A stretch of DNA of 64,000 bases, from assembly GCF_000426585.1 (NCBI RefSeq), contig NZ_AUFQ01000015.1, forward strand, positions 1 through 64,000, read 5' to 3'. The translations under genes were made by a program, and so were the position numbers. The first letter of the stretch is position 1, and each line of letters begins with the position of its first letter. Origin of the DNA: Segatella baroniae DSM 16972 = JCM 13447 (lineage in GTDB: Bacteria > Bacteroidota > Bacteroidia > Bacteroidales > Bacteroidaceae). Shown here in pieces: positions 9,065-17,160 of this stretch. Below the pieces are notes generated by a model that did not search any database, was not told where the DNA came from, and saw only the letters and a list, made by a program, of their open reading frames with translations.

Positions 9065-9130
9065 AATCAAATGCAAAGTTAAGCTAAATGGCGCAAGTTT
9101 TCGGTGTTGGGGAGTTAAAGAAGTTAAATG

Positions 9131-9276
9131 TGGGGGAGTTGTGAGGGGGTGGAGGGGGAGTTGTGAGGGTGTTGGGGTGTTGGGATGAATGTTTAGTCTG
9201 ACTGTACTGAATCGACTGAATCGCTTTCCAAGTCGATGGTAACCGTTCATCCTCACACCCCTACACCCTCACAACC
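9131..9276. repeat. G/T-rich inverted element with GGATGAAT core (locus 1)
   Basis: The left arm consists of short G/T units (GTTGTGAGGG, GTGTTGGGG) ending GGGATGAATG. The right arm is its imperfect complement (CGTTCATCCTCACACCCC...). A roughly 45-base unrelated core lies between. Several runs of three or more G in close spacing make quadruplex formation plausible on the plus strand. Confidence 0.75.
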
Positions 9277-9277
9277 T

Positions 9278-11359
9278 TTATAGATTAATCTGAACGGCGC
9301 CGCCGGCTACGACCCAAAGGCCGGGCTGGGGCACGTTGCCGATGTCGACAAACTTGCGGCCGGTGAGGTTGTTGCCCTCCAGATATACGTTCCAGGTGGA
9401 CGCGTTCCACTGCAACTTGCCGTCGAGAAGCCCGTAGGTGCCGTAGCGATGCGACGCGCCGGCCAGGTCCTTGTAGCTTCCCGTGCGGTGTTGCAGGCGG
9501 TAGTGCAGGGCCAGTTCGAGCTGTCGCCACAGTTGCAGACGCGCGTTGGCTACGAATTTGTTCTTCAGATACTCCAAGGCGTAAAGACTTTGGATGTCGG
9601 AAGGCTCGTCGTGGTGCTGTTGGATATAGCAATAGCTGAGGCCCAACTCGCGCAACAGCCGCTGGCCGCGCAGCAGTAGCCGCATGTCCAGCTTCATCTG
9701 CGCCTCCAGACCCACGGCGTTGATCTTGCCGAAGTTGACCGACTTCCACAGCAGGGCGCCCGTGTCGTCCTTCGTTCCGTCACTGATCCAGTCGATGAGG
9801 TTGGTGTGATGGTTGTGGAAGACCGACGCCGACGCCGTCACGGCATTGGACGTATAGCGCACGCCGGCCTCCAGGGCGGTCAGTTCCTCGGGCTTCAGGT
9901 TGGGATCGGCCAAGTGGCCGCCCTTGCTGTAGTAGAGTTCCGTCACCGAAGGCATGCGCAACGATGTGTTGTAACTGGCGTAAACCTTCAGTCCTTCGCC
10001 CACGCGCACACTGGCGTCGAGGCTCGGATAGACGTGCATCGGGCGTTCGCCCCAACTGTTCTTGGCCGCCACAATGCCGCCCGAGAGCGTCAGCCGGCTG
10101 AGCAACACGTTGTGTTCCAGCACAAACTGCGTGTTGGTGCGGTTCAGTCCCTTCTTGTATTGACGGCCGGTGCCGTGTATCGGGCGCGGCTGGTGCAGCG
10201 GTTCGCCCAAGTTTGTGCTGACGAGGTCTTCATTGCGCAGCTCGGCGGCCACGGCCGTGCGGCCCAGCGACCAGTCCACATAGGCGTTGAGGTTGACGCC
10301 CATCACGTCGGTGCGGTGATAGTTGAACGGAATCTTGCCCGTCCGGGCGTCGTCGCCACGCAGCAACTCGAAGCGGTCGTACTGATGGTTCCAGTAGATG
10401 GCGGGACGGAAACGGACCCGTCCGCGGCGCGTTTCGGCCTGTAGGGCGGTGAAAGACTTGAAAGTGTGTTCGAATTGGTTGTCGAATTTCGGGCTGTAGA
10501 ACGTGCTTGAACCGAAATCCTTGAGGCTCATGCCGGCGTGCCAGCTCACGGTCAGGTCGTCGTCGGTGTAGTTGCCTTGGTAGAAAGCCCGTGTCTTTCG
10601 GTAGTCGGTGTTGAGCTTTCCCTGGCCATTGCGGGTGTAACCGTCGCTGCGGGCATAGCCTGCCGACAGCTGGTTGTTCCACCTTCCCCGGGCCATGTTG
10701 GCCCTTCCGCCCACGCTGAGATAGCCGAAGCTGCCCCCTTCGGCATGTGCCGAGAGGCTGGAGCGCGGTGGCGTCTTCGTCACGATGTTGATGGCACCCA
10801 GCAACGACGACGTTCCGTAGACACGTCCGGCCGGCCCTTCCAACACTTCGATGCGCTCGATCTCACTGATGTCGACTGGGAAGTCAGCCACATTGTGGCC
10901 CGTCTGCGGGTCGCCAATGTTGATACCGTTGAGCAAAACCGTGATCTGTTCGTAGTTGCCGCCGCGCACGCTCACGTCGGTCTGTGCCCCGCCGGGTCCC
11001 CGTTGCCTGACGTCGACGCCCACGGCGTACTTCAACAGATCGTTAACACTTTGCACCGGCGCCGCTTGAATGTCCTCGCGGCTCAGTACAGTTACCATTC
11101 TCGCTTGCTGACTCTGCGTCAGCGGCGCCCTCGAACCGGTGACTTGCACCTCGTCGAGCGTCTTCTGCCAGCTGTAGGCGGTGTCGGAGATCTTGGTAAG
11201 GTCGTCGCTGATTCCGTCGGCCTTGGCATGGGTCAACGTAGCGACGCTCAACGTACCGATGATCACCTCTTTGCCCAAGCATGAGAAGAGGGCGTAGCCG
11301 TGGTTCGAGAAGTGCTTGAACCGCAAACTACTGCGCTTGTTGAAAATCGTTTTGTACAT
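9278..11359 (-). CDS. TonB-dependent outer membrane receptor
   Basis: About 693 residues. The N-terminus (MYKTIFNKRSSLRFKHFS...) is an unusually long signal sequence, about 45 residues, of a type often seen on Bacteroidetes TonB receptors; the start used is the ATG at 11357-11359. A plug domain follows (SVNDLLKYAVGVDVRQRGPG, ending near IERIEVLEGPAGRVYG) and then a 22-strand barrel ending in NL. It imports a ligand through energy from TonB-ExbBD. It stands alone without a SusD partner, more like siderophore or cobalamin receptors than glycan receptors. A CAAAGGTA box at 11405-11412 is a likely -7 element. The ligand is unknown. Confidence 0.88.
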   Translation of the reverse strand: MYKTIFNKRSSLRFKHFSNHGYALFSCLGKEVIIGTLSVATLTHAKADGISDDLTKISDTAYSWQKTLDEVQVTGSRAPLTQSQQARMVTVLSREDIQAAPVQSVNDLLKYAVGVDVRQRGPGGAQTDVSVRGGNYEQITVLLNGINIGDPQTGHNVADFPVDISEIERIEVLEGPAGRVYGTSSLLGAINIVTKTPPRSSLSAHAEGGSFGYLSVGGRANMARGRWNNQLSAGYARSDGYTRNGQGKLNTDYRKTRAFYQGNYTDDDLTVSWHAGMSLKDFGSSTFYSPKFDNQFEHTFKSFTALQAETRRGRVRFRPAIYWNHQYDRFELLRGDDARTGKIPFNYHRTDVMGVNLNAYVDWSLGRTAVAAELRNEDLVSTNLGEPLHQPRPIHGTGRQYKKGLNRTNTQFVLEHNVLLSRLTLSGGIVAAKNSWGERPMHVYPSLDASVRVGEGLKVYASYNTSLRMPSVTELYYSKGGHLADPNLKPEELTALEAGVRYTSNAVTASASVFHNHHTNLIDWISDGTKDDTGALLWKSVNFGKINAVGLEAQMKLDMRLLLRGQRLLRELGLSYCYIQQHHDEPSDIQSLYALEYLKNKFVANARLQLWRQLELALHYRLQHRTGSYKDLAGASHRYGTYGLLDGKLQWNASTWNVYLEGNNLTGRKFVDIGNVPQPGLWVVAGGAVQINL

Positions 11360-11407
11360 AAAATAAAATAAAAAGAATGCCTTGCTTCCTGCGCAAGACG
11401 AGTGCAA

Positions 11408-11505
11408 AGGTAATAAAAAAGGTAAAAAGGTAAAAAAGTAAAAGGCAAAAGGAAAGGTAAAAAGGTAAAAGGACCCCTTTTTCCTCCTTTTTACTTTTTA
11501 GAGAG
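11408..11505. repeat. GGTAAAAA purine minisatellite with inverted partner
   Basis: At least five direct copies of GGTAAAA-type units are followed by the complementary CCTTTTTCC / CCTTTTTACT run, so the block can fold on itself. It lies directly upstream of the receptor and overlaps its likely -7 box. Confidence 0.6.
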
Positions 11506-11681
11506 TGTAAAACAAGCCGTGTCAGGTCGGTTCATGGGAGCATGGCCATGGTGCACTGCGCACTACCGCCAAGGCGGTAGCTGGCGTATCGCCCCAAATG
11601 TGCATTGTATTCTGTCTGAACTTCGGACCGCCCGCAACGCACTGGCTGAGACGCCACGTGTTTCTTGTTTAGAACTCCCGT
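11506..11681. other. Gap with a fragment of the 56-57 kb hairpin repeat
   Basis: No gene is visible. Bases 11541-11580 match the start of the hairpin element found at 56.27 and 56.88 kb (CATGG...ATGGTGCACTGCG) and include the palindrome TACCGCCAAGGCGGTA. The rest shows nothing recognisable. Confidence 0.5.
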
Positions 11682-11800
11682 TTTTCATGAAAAGCGAGAG
11701 CTGGCCTTTCACGTTGTAAAAGGGCAGCGATTGGACGACAAAAGGCCAGCTGTTGGAAGATGAAAGCAGCCCTTTCATCTTGTGAAAGGGCTGCTTTGGG
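11682..11800. repeat. Repeat array, core AAAGCAGCCCTTTC (locus 2)
   Basis: About five 22-23 base units alternate in orientation (AAAAGGGCAGC, AAAAGGCCAGC, AAAGCAGCCCTTTC). They end in a perfect 14-bp hairpin, 11763-11776 paired with 11784-11797, over a seven-base loop. The array lies beyond the 3' end of the LicD-like gene. The following 11801-11928 has no gene. Confidence 0.75.
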
Positions 11801-11928
11801 AATCCAAGGGATGGCGAATCGGACGACAGGCGATCGGCGACTTTTGTTTCGGTGGTTCATTGCCTTGCCGTCGGTGGTTGATTGCCTTGCCGTCGGCGCC
11901 TCGCCTATTTGCCATGGGCGCCTCTCCC

Positions 11929-12780
11929 CTATTTGTATTCGGGATGTTCCTTCTTGTATTCTCGGTAAGGCTTCGTCAGGTCGAGATGGCGGAAGTTCTG
12001 CGGGGGAAGCTGCGGGGGCGGCGTCATGTAGTCGCCGTAGCAGTAGCGCAGGTAGCGGTCGGGATTTTGTACGCCCATGAGGGCGTGGCCGCAGAAGCAG
12101 ACGGGCGTGGGCGTGCCGTAGACTTCGCGGGGCAGGATTCCGCGACAGGGCTTGTTGTCGTGGTCGGCCACGAGCCCCGTCTTCTCGATGGAATACTGCC
12201 GCTGAAGGGCGTCGAGACGGCGGTGGAGCCACGACTGTGAAAACAGCCTGTGGCACAGCTTGATGAAGAGGCAGCCGAGGCCGCGCCCGTGCTTGTAGGG
12301 GTCGCGCTGGGCGAAATACATCAGACGGATGAGCACGTCGTAGCGGCGGTAGTGGATGTAGCGGGCCAGGGGGTTGCGTGTCATGCCGTCGAGGGGGAAC
12401 ACGTCGACGGGCAGTCCGCCGGCGAAGTTGAAGCAACGGCGCAGGATATAGGTGGTATTCTTGTTCTGAATACGAGCAAAAGCATAGGGATAGTATGGAT
12501 TCTGCACGCCGCTGACGAGTTCCAGGTGCGGGGGCAGCCACTCGTTGGCGTGGGCCACGAGCCGGTCGTAGTCCTCGCGGGGCATGGCCACGTCGGCGTC
12601 GTCGTCCCAGGGCACGAACCCTTGGTGGCGGACGGCACCCAGCATGGTGCCCGCGATGAGATAATAGCGCAGCCCGTGGGCTTGGCAGACGCTATGGATG
12701 GATGTGAGGATGTCCAGGAGATACTGTTGCATTTCGCGCGTCTCGGCGTCGGATATCCGTGGTCGTTGTTCTTTCATCAT
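11929..12780 (-). CDS. LicD-family phosphotransferase
   Basis: A 283-residue cytoplasmic protein with the LicD signature: an AGTMLGAVRHQGF block followed by PWDDDADVAM (aspartates about 59-63) that would coordinate metal. LicD proteins are nucleotidyltransferase-fold enzymes; characterised members move phosphocholine or sugar-phosphate groups onto lipopolysaccharide or teichoic acid. A CAAAGGTA box at 12805-12812 is a plausible minus-strand -7 element. The gene is divergent from the GT4 gene, and the neighbours are LPS-type genes, so surface-glycan decoration is likely. No choline uptake or activation genes (licA-C) are seen, which makes the donor uncertain. Confidence 0.85.
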   Translation of the reverse strand: MMKEQRPRISDAETREMQQYLLDILTSIHSVCQAHGLRYYLIAGTMLGAVRHQGFVPWDDDADVAMPREDYDRLVAHANEWLPPHLELVSGVQNPYYPYAFARIQNKNTTYILRRCFNFAGGLPVDVFPLDGMTRNPLARYIHYRRYDVLIRLMYFAQRDPYKHGRGLGCLFIKLCHRLFSQSWLHRRLDALQRQYSIEKTGLVADHDNKPCRGILPREVYGTPTPVCFCGHALMGVQNPDRYLRYCYGDYMTPPPQLPPQNFRHLDLTKPYREYKKEHPEYK

Positions 12781-12909
12781 GACGTATCATTACTGTTGCG
12801 GGTGCAAAGGTATGAAAAATATACGTAACGTGGCGGCGTTTGAGGGGCAAAAAGGTGGGCTAACGCCATGAAAAACAGGAAAGAAGATGGAATTGTCGCG
12901 CAATATCGT

Positions 12910-12917
12910 TACTTTTG
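12910..12917 (+). promoter_or_regulatory. Likely -7 box for the GT4 gene
   Basis: TACTTTTG fits the Bacteroidetes TAnnTTTG element 25 bases before the ATG. A TTG lies upstream, but at only 14 bases instead of about 20, so the -33 box is weak. Confidence 0.45.
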
Positions 12918-12942
12918 CAAAAACAACGAATAGATATCTCTA

Positions 12943-13989
12943 ATGAAGAATGTTCTGATTGACCTCTCACATCTGGGCACTTACTGCGGCTTCGGCTATG
13001 TGGAAAAGGAGTTCAGCAGCCAGCTGGCCTTGCAACTCGACGACCAACTGCATTTCATCCTGATGGTGCCCGAGCGGTTCGTGGGCTTCCTCGGGCCGCG
13101 TTTCGACTACATCCGCAAGGAATGTGCCGAGGCCGACCTTGCGGCGTTGGGCAAGCCTGTCGACCTGTGGCACGCCACGACGCAGCTGTTCCGCTTCCGT
13201 CAGCATGCTCCGGGGCGGCTGCAGCTATACACCATCCACGACCTGAACTATCGTTACGAGAAGCAGTTCTACAGCGTTTGGAAGCACCAGTGGCGCCAGA
13301 AGCGCTACATCGCGCAGTCGGACTACGTGACGACGATATCGAAGTTTGTGGAGAATGAGGTGGCTCGCCACATAGGGTTCCGCGGCAAGGGCCACCGCGT
13401 GATCTACAACGGCGTGGGATGGCTGCCGGGACAGCCCATGCGCAAGCCCGACTTCGTGAAGGACGACAACAAGATACTCTTCACCATCGGACAGGTGAGG
13501 GACAAGAAGAACTTCATGAAGCTGGTGGAGATGATGCCTTACATGGAGGGCTACACGCTCTACATCTGCGGCGACAAGTGTGTCAAGCGCGGCAAGTACG
13601 CCCGACGGCTCGAACGCCGCGTCGCCGAGCTCGACACGGGCCGCATCTTCCTGCCGGGCATTGTCAGCGACGAGGAGAAGGTGTGGCTCTACACGCATTG
13701 CGACGCCTTTCTCTTCCCCAGCAGGCTCGAAGGCTTCGGCCTGCCGCTCATCGAAGCGATGCAGTTCGGCAAGCGTGTCTTCTCGTCGCGGATGACGTGT
13801 CTGCCGGAGATAGGCCGCGACTATGCCGTCTATTGGGACCGTTTCGAGCCGCAATACATGGCCGAGGTGGTGAAGGAAGGGTTGCGCCGGCCCGCAGATC
13901 CCGCCGAAATAGACTATGCACGGACGTACAGCTTCGAGCGATACACCAAGGAATATATCGCGCTTTATAAGGAGTTGTTGGGTTGTTAG
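12943..13989 (+). CDS. Glycosyltransferase family 4 (GT-B)
   Basis: A 348-residue GT-B fold enzyme. The N-terminal half binds the acceptor. The C-terminal half carries LFTIGQVRDKKNF and the EGFGLPLIEAM motif (EX7E) that holds the nucleotide-sugar donor in GT4/GT1 enzymes. It probably adds a sugar to an LPS core or similar glycan at the inner face of the membrane. It is transcribed alone, convergent with the GT9 gene. The last codons (KELLGC) are made of the G/T-rich repeat that follows, hinting that the C-terminus was altered by repeat expansion. Confidence 0.85.
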   Translation: MKNVLIDLSHLGTYCGFGYVEKEFSSQLALQLDDQLHFILMVPERFVGFLGPRFDYIRKECAEADLAALGKPVDLWHATTQLFRFRQHAPGRLQLYTIHDLNYRYEKQFYSVWKHQWRQKRYIAQSDYVTTISKFVENEVARHIGFRGKGHRVIYNGVGWLPGQPMRKPDFVKDDNKILFTIGQVRDKKNFMKLVEMMPYMEGYTLYICGDKCVKRGKYARRLERRVAELDTGRIFLPGIVSDEEKVWLYTHCDAFLFPSRLEGFGLPLIEAMQFGKRVFSSRMTCLPEIGRDYAVYWDRFEPQYMAEVVKEGLRRPADPAEIDYARTYSFERYTKEYIALYKELLGC

Positions 13990-14155
13990 GTTGTAGGGGT
14001 GTTGGGGTGTTGGGGTGTTGGGTTGTGAGGGTGTTGGGATGAATAGTTGGTTCGTCTATTTGAAGAGACTGCGTTCCTCTCTATAAGATAAAAAAAGGTA
14101 ACTATTCATCCCAACACCCTTACACCCTTACACCCTCACACCCCAACAACTCAAC
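13975..14155. repeat. G/T-rich inverted element with GGATGAAT core (locus 2)
   Basis: The left arm has at least four copies of GGGGTGTT and ends GGGATGAATAGTT. The right arm is AACTATTCATCCCAACACCC with CTTACACC repeats. The inner 13 bases (AACTATTCATCCC) are exact complements, and the core between is about 50 bases. The arms overlap the ends of both convergent genes. Four G-runs separated by three-base loops give a strong quadruplex motif. Confidence 0.8.
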
Positions 14156-15169
14156 AAACGGTCGGAGTCGCTGCCACACGGCTTCGACCGTTATGTATCC
14201 GTAGGCCTCCGCACAGGGCATGTCGGGCGTGGCACCCAGTTCAAGGGCGGTGACGCCTTCGGCCGGAACGTCGTTCCGTGGCAGCCATTTGGCCTTGCTG
14301 ACATTCGGCGCGAACACCACGAACGAGGGTTTGCCGCAGGCATGCGCCACGTGGCGAGCCCCACCCTCATTGCCGAAATACATGGTCACGGCCGAGCACA
14401 GAGCCACCAACTCACGCTGACTGCGGGCCTGCACGTCGATAAAGACGTTGCGGGGACTCCCCAATCGCTCGTAGATGTGGCGGGCGGCGGCTTCCTCCTG
14501 GCCCGGCGCATAGTTGAAGATGAACTGCATGTCGGGCCAAGTTTGCGTCATTCGGCGCAACACCGCCGTCATGCGGTCCTCATCCCAGGTCTTACTGAGC
14601 AGTTTGGCGGTGACGCCGGCCAGCAGAATGGGGCGTTGCAGGTCGATTCCTTCGGCCCTGAGATAGGCGCGATAGCGGGCATGTTCCTCGTCGGTGATAT
14701 GGAGCGAGAACATGGAATCATACCGGATGGGGGCCACTTCCTCAAGCGGCCGCAGGAAGGACAGGTTGTGGTCGATGATGTTTTGGTCGGCGCGACAGGG
14801 CATGACGGTGTGGTTGTATAGCCCGATGCGGTGGCGTTTGCGCAGTCCGACGCGGAAGCGCGACCGTGGGGAGAAGAGCACGAAGGGCAGGGTGTTGGGC
14901 GTGGAGCGCAGGTCGATGATTGCGTCGTAGCGACCGCGGCGCACCGTCTGCCACACCTTGCGCAGATAGCACCACACGCTGTGGCGTTCGTCATAGCTGA
15001 AGGGAATCAGATGGTCTATCGAGGGATGGCCCTCGAAGAGCGCGCAGAGGTTGGCGTTGAGTACAAAGTCGATGGTGGCGTCGGGAAACGTGCGGCGCAG
15101 CGTGTTGAGCACCACGGTAGAAAGGATGGCGTCGCCCATCTGGCGAAAGCGGATGACGAGGATGTTCAT
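14120..15169 (-). CDS. Glycosyltransferase family 9 (LPS heptosyltransferase-like)
   Basis: A 349-residue GT-B enzyme beginning MNILVIRFRQMGDAILST, a typical GT9 N-terminus, with YFGNEGGARHVAHACGKP near the donor site. Family members (WaaC/WaaF/WaaQ) add heptose or a related sugar to the LPS inner core. The gene follows the WaaP-like kinase after 37 bases on the same strand, and in other species such kinases phosphorylate the heptose placed by GT9 enzymes. The final codons (ELLGCEGVRV) come from the flanking G/T repeat, so the true C-terminus may be shorter than it looks. Confidence 0.88.
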   Translation of the reverse strand: MNILVIRFRQMGDAILSTVVLNTLRRTFPDATIDFVLNANLCALFEGHPSIDHLIPFSYDERHSVWCYLRKVWQTVRRGRYDAIIDLRSTPNTLPFVLFSPRSRFRVGLRKRHRIGLYNHTVMPCRADQNIIDHNLSFLRPLEEVAPIRYDSMFSLHITDEEHARYRAYLRAEGIDLQRPILLAGVTAKLLSKTWDEDRMTAVLRRMTQTWPDMQFIFNYAPGQEEAAARHIYERLGSPRNVFIDVQARSQRELVALCSAVTMYFGNEGGARHVAHACGKPSFVVFAPNVSKAKWLPRNDVPAEGVTALELGATPDMPCAEAYGYITVEAVWQRLRPFVELLGCEGVRV

Positions 15170-15206
15170 GCGGTCTGGTTGATAGAGATGATGAATGGCC
15201 TGTTTT

Positions 15207-15956
15207 CTACAGTTTTACCTGGTAGGAAACACTGTGTTTCTTCAAGTATTTGGTCCAGAACTTGCGGCGGGCAGAGAGGATGAGGCGCTCGCTCTCGTTG
15301 ATGTCGAAGCCGCGGGCGGTGGCGTAGCTGCGGGCCAGGAGCATGAAGAAGCGGATGGAGCCCCACAGGCGTGCGAAGTTGGCGCAGCCCTGCCGCTTGT
15401 CGACGGGGCCGATGCGCATGCGGTTGATGTCGACCAGGGAGAAGACGAAGCGGCCTTCGGCGTCGCGGTCCCACAGGATGTTGCCCGGCGAGTAGTCGAG
15501 GTGCATGATCCCGGCGGCGTGGAGGCGTGCCGTGTAGCGGCCGAAGGCGCTGCAGAAGTCCTCGTAGCTGCCCTTCTTGGCGCGGCCGAACTCGTACATG
15601 TCGTGGCGGTAGGGGCATTGCAGGCTGATGAAATAGCTGTAGCCCAGCAGTCCCAGGTGGCGCTTCTCGATGTAGGCCACGGGCTCGGGCGTGTCGAAGC
15701 CGGCCTTGCGGAGCACTTCGGGATATTCCCAGGCCCGTTGTCCCTTGGGTTTGCGAATGCCCAGGGAGTAGATCAGCAGGTTGACGTGGCGGGGACGGCG
15801 GTAGCGTTTCACGTTGAGGACGGTGCCGTCGGGGGCCGTGAACTTCTTGATGAGGTTGCGCCTGCCGCCGTAGACATGCTCGCCTTCGTTTTCGAAGCGG
15901 GACGGAAGGGCTGCAAGCCAGGCCTGCAAGTGGGTGTATTTGGGGTTTATTTTCAT
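15207..15956 (-). CDS. WaaP/Kdo-kinase-like lipopolysaccharide kinase
   Basis: A 249-residue protein-kinase-fold enzyme. The catalytic loop is HLDYSPGNILW (HxD...N) and the metal site is LVDINRMRIG, matching the lipopolysaccharide kinase (Kdo/WaaP/InaA) family that phosphorylates inner-core sugars. VKRYRRP supplies a probable ATP-binding lysine. It lies between the LpxL-like acyltransferase and the GT9 gene on one strand, consistent with lipid A-core assembly. Whether it acts on Kdo or heptose cannot be told. Confidence 0.85.
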   Translation of the reverse strand: MKINPKYTHLQAWLAALPSRFENEGEHVYGGRRNLIKKFTAPDGTVLNVKRYRRPRHVNLLIYSLGIRKPKGQRAWEYPEVLRKAGFDTPEPVAYIEKRHLGLLGYSYFISLQCPYRHDMYEFGRAKKGSYEDFCSAFGRYTARLHAAGIMHLDYSPGNILWDRDAEGRFVFSLVDINRMRIGPVDKRQGCANFARLWGSIRFFMLLARSYATARGFDINESERLILSARRKFWTKYLKKHSVSYQVKL

Positions 15957-15986
15957 GTTTTCGTTTGTTTTTTGCTTTTTTTGATT

Positions 15987-16040
15987 GGAGGGGAAGGCGG
16001 AGGGGAAGGCGGAGGAGAAGGGGGCGGGAAGGACGGGACT
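15987..16040. repeat. GGAGGGGAAGGC purine repeat
   Basis: Two to three direct copies of a 12-base unit GGAGGGGAAGGC with degenerate extensions lie upstream of the kinase start. The sequence is purine rich and quadruplex-prone on the plus strand. Confidence 0.5.
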
Positions 16041-16119
16041 GAAAGGGACGGGCGATGATATCGCCCGCTACACAGAACATCTTGGCGGACATGCCACTTG
16101 ATTTCTCACTTTCAATTCA

Positions 16120-17004
16120 TCATTTCCCATTCCTCATTTCCCATTCCTTCTTCGTCCGTTTCCATCGGTTGTGCGTCCAGAGGTAGTAGCGCGGTTCGCG
16201 GCGGATGGTGGCTTCGAGCAGTTGGAAGAAGCGGATGGTGATGGCATGCTCGGGCATGTCGTTGGGCCGGCGGGTGATGAGGTGGTAGGTGGCGGTGTAG
16301 TAGCCGCGGCGGGGGCGGCTCATCTCCACGTAGAACACGGCGTCGTCCATCTTGCGCATGATGCGTTCGCCGCCCGTGAAGACCGGTGTCTCGGGGTGGT
16401 TGAGGAACGGCAGCCACAAATGGATGTTTTGCCACTTGGGCCCTTGGTCACTGATGTAGCCGAAGATGGACATGATACCGCGCCGCCGGTAGTCGACGAG
16501 ATGGCGCAGGATGTCTTTCTTGGGGATGGGCACAGCGTTCTTCTCGTGCGAGCGGATGCGGCGGAAGAGGTTGTCGAAGGCCTTGTTGCGCAACGGATGA
16601 TAGATGAGGCCCGTCACACGGCTCTCGTCGAGGTCGATGCCCACGCACGACAGCCATTCCCAGTTGCAGTAGTGTCCAAGGATGGCCGCCACGTTCTGGC
16701 CCTCGCGGAAGCATTGCTCCACCTGTTCGGAACCGATGACGCGGAACCGTCGGCGCAGTTCGCCGTCGCTGATGGACAGCAGTTTGATGGCCTCGAAGAA
16801 GTAGTCGGCGAACCATCGGTAGAAGCCGCGCTCAATGCGTCGTATCTCGGCCGCACTCTTCTCGGGGAACGAACTCGTCAGGTTGCGGCGCACGGTGCTC
16901 CGTCGGTAGCGGAAGACATAGTAGAGCAGCAGATATTCGAAATCGGCCACCACGTAGAGCAGGCGCAGCGGCAACAAGGAGAGGATGTAGAAGAACTTGA
17001 ACAT
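16120..17004 (-). CDS. Lipid A acyltransferase (LpxL/HtrB family)
   Basis: A 294-residue membrane-anchored acyltransferase. A hydrophobic N-terminus (MFKFFYILSLLPLRLLYVV) precedes the HX4E motif GHYCNWEW, which in LpxL/LpxM provides the catalytic His-Glu pair. It adds a secondary acyl chain to lipid A or its precursor. It lies downstream of an MsbA-like exporter and upstream of core-modifying genes. The last codons (KEWEMRNGK) read through a CATTTCCCATTCC microsatellite at 16120-16150, so the C-terminus appears extended by repeat DNA. Confidence 0.87.
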   Translation of the reverse strand: MFKFFYILSLLPLRLLYVVADFEYLLLYYVFRYRRSTVRRNLTSSFPEKSAAEIRRIERGFYRWFADYFFEAIKLLSISDGELRRRFRVIGSEQVEQCFREGQNVAAILGHYCNWEWLSCVGIDLDESRVTGLIYHPLRNKAFDNLFRRIRSHEKNAVPIPKKDILRHLVDYRRRGIMSIFGYISDQGPKWQNIHLWLPFLNHPETPVFTGGERIMRKMDDAVFYVEMSRPRRGYYTATYHLITRRPNDMPEHAITIRFFQLLEATIRREPRYYLWTHNRWKRTKKEWEMRNGK

Positions 17005-17007
17005 AAG

Positions 17008-17160
17008 ATACCTACCCCAACCCTCCCAAAGGGAGGGAGTGCCTGACGGGGTAAAACGAGTTATATTTTTGGTTGTAATTTATTACTTTAAAGTCAGCCG
17101 TTTATTTATAAATAGCGCAAGTGAGTGGCTCCCTCCCTTTGGGAGGGTTGGGGTGGGTAT
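17008..17160. mobile_element. MITE-like element with 32-bp inverted ends
   Basis: The left end ATACCTACCCCAACCCTC... (17008-17039) and the right end ...GAGGGTTGGGGTGGGTAT (17129-17160) are inverted copies with one mismatch, each containing the CCTCCCAAAGGGAGGG palindrome. The roughly 90-base interior is AT rich and non-coding. The element exactly fills the gap between the acyltransferase and ABC transporter genes. Confidence 0.75.

Noticed and set aside
7838-9256. A longer start for the SpmAB-like gene
   Set aside because: The first 64 codons come from the G/T-rich element and are low-complexity. The ATG at 9062-9064 gives a normal N-terminus.
11519-11719. A 66-codon frame downstream of the LicD-like gene
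   Set aside because: It crosses repeat fragments and has no recognisable content.
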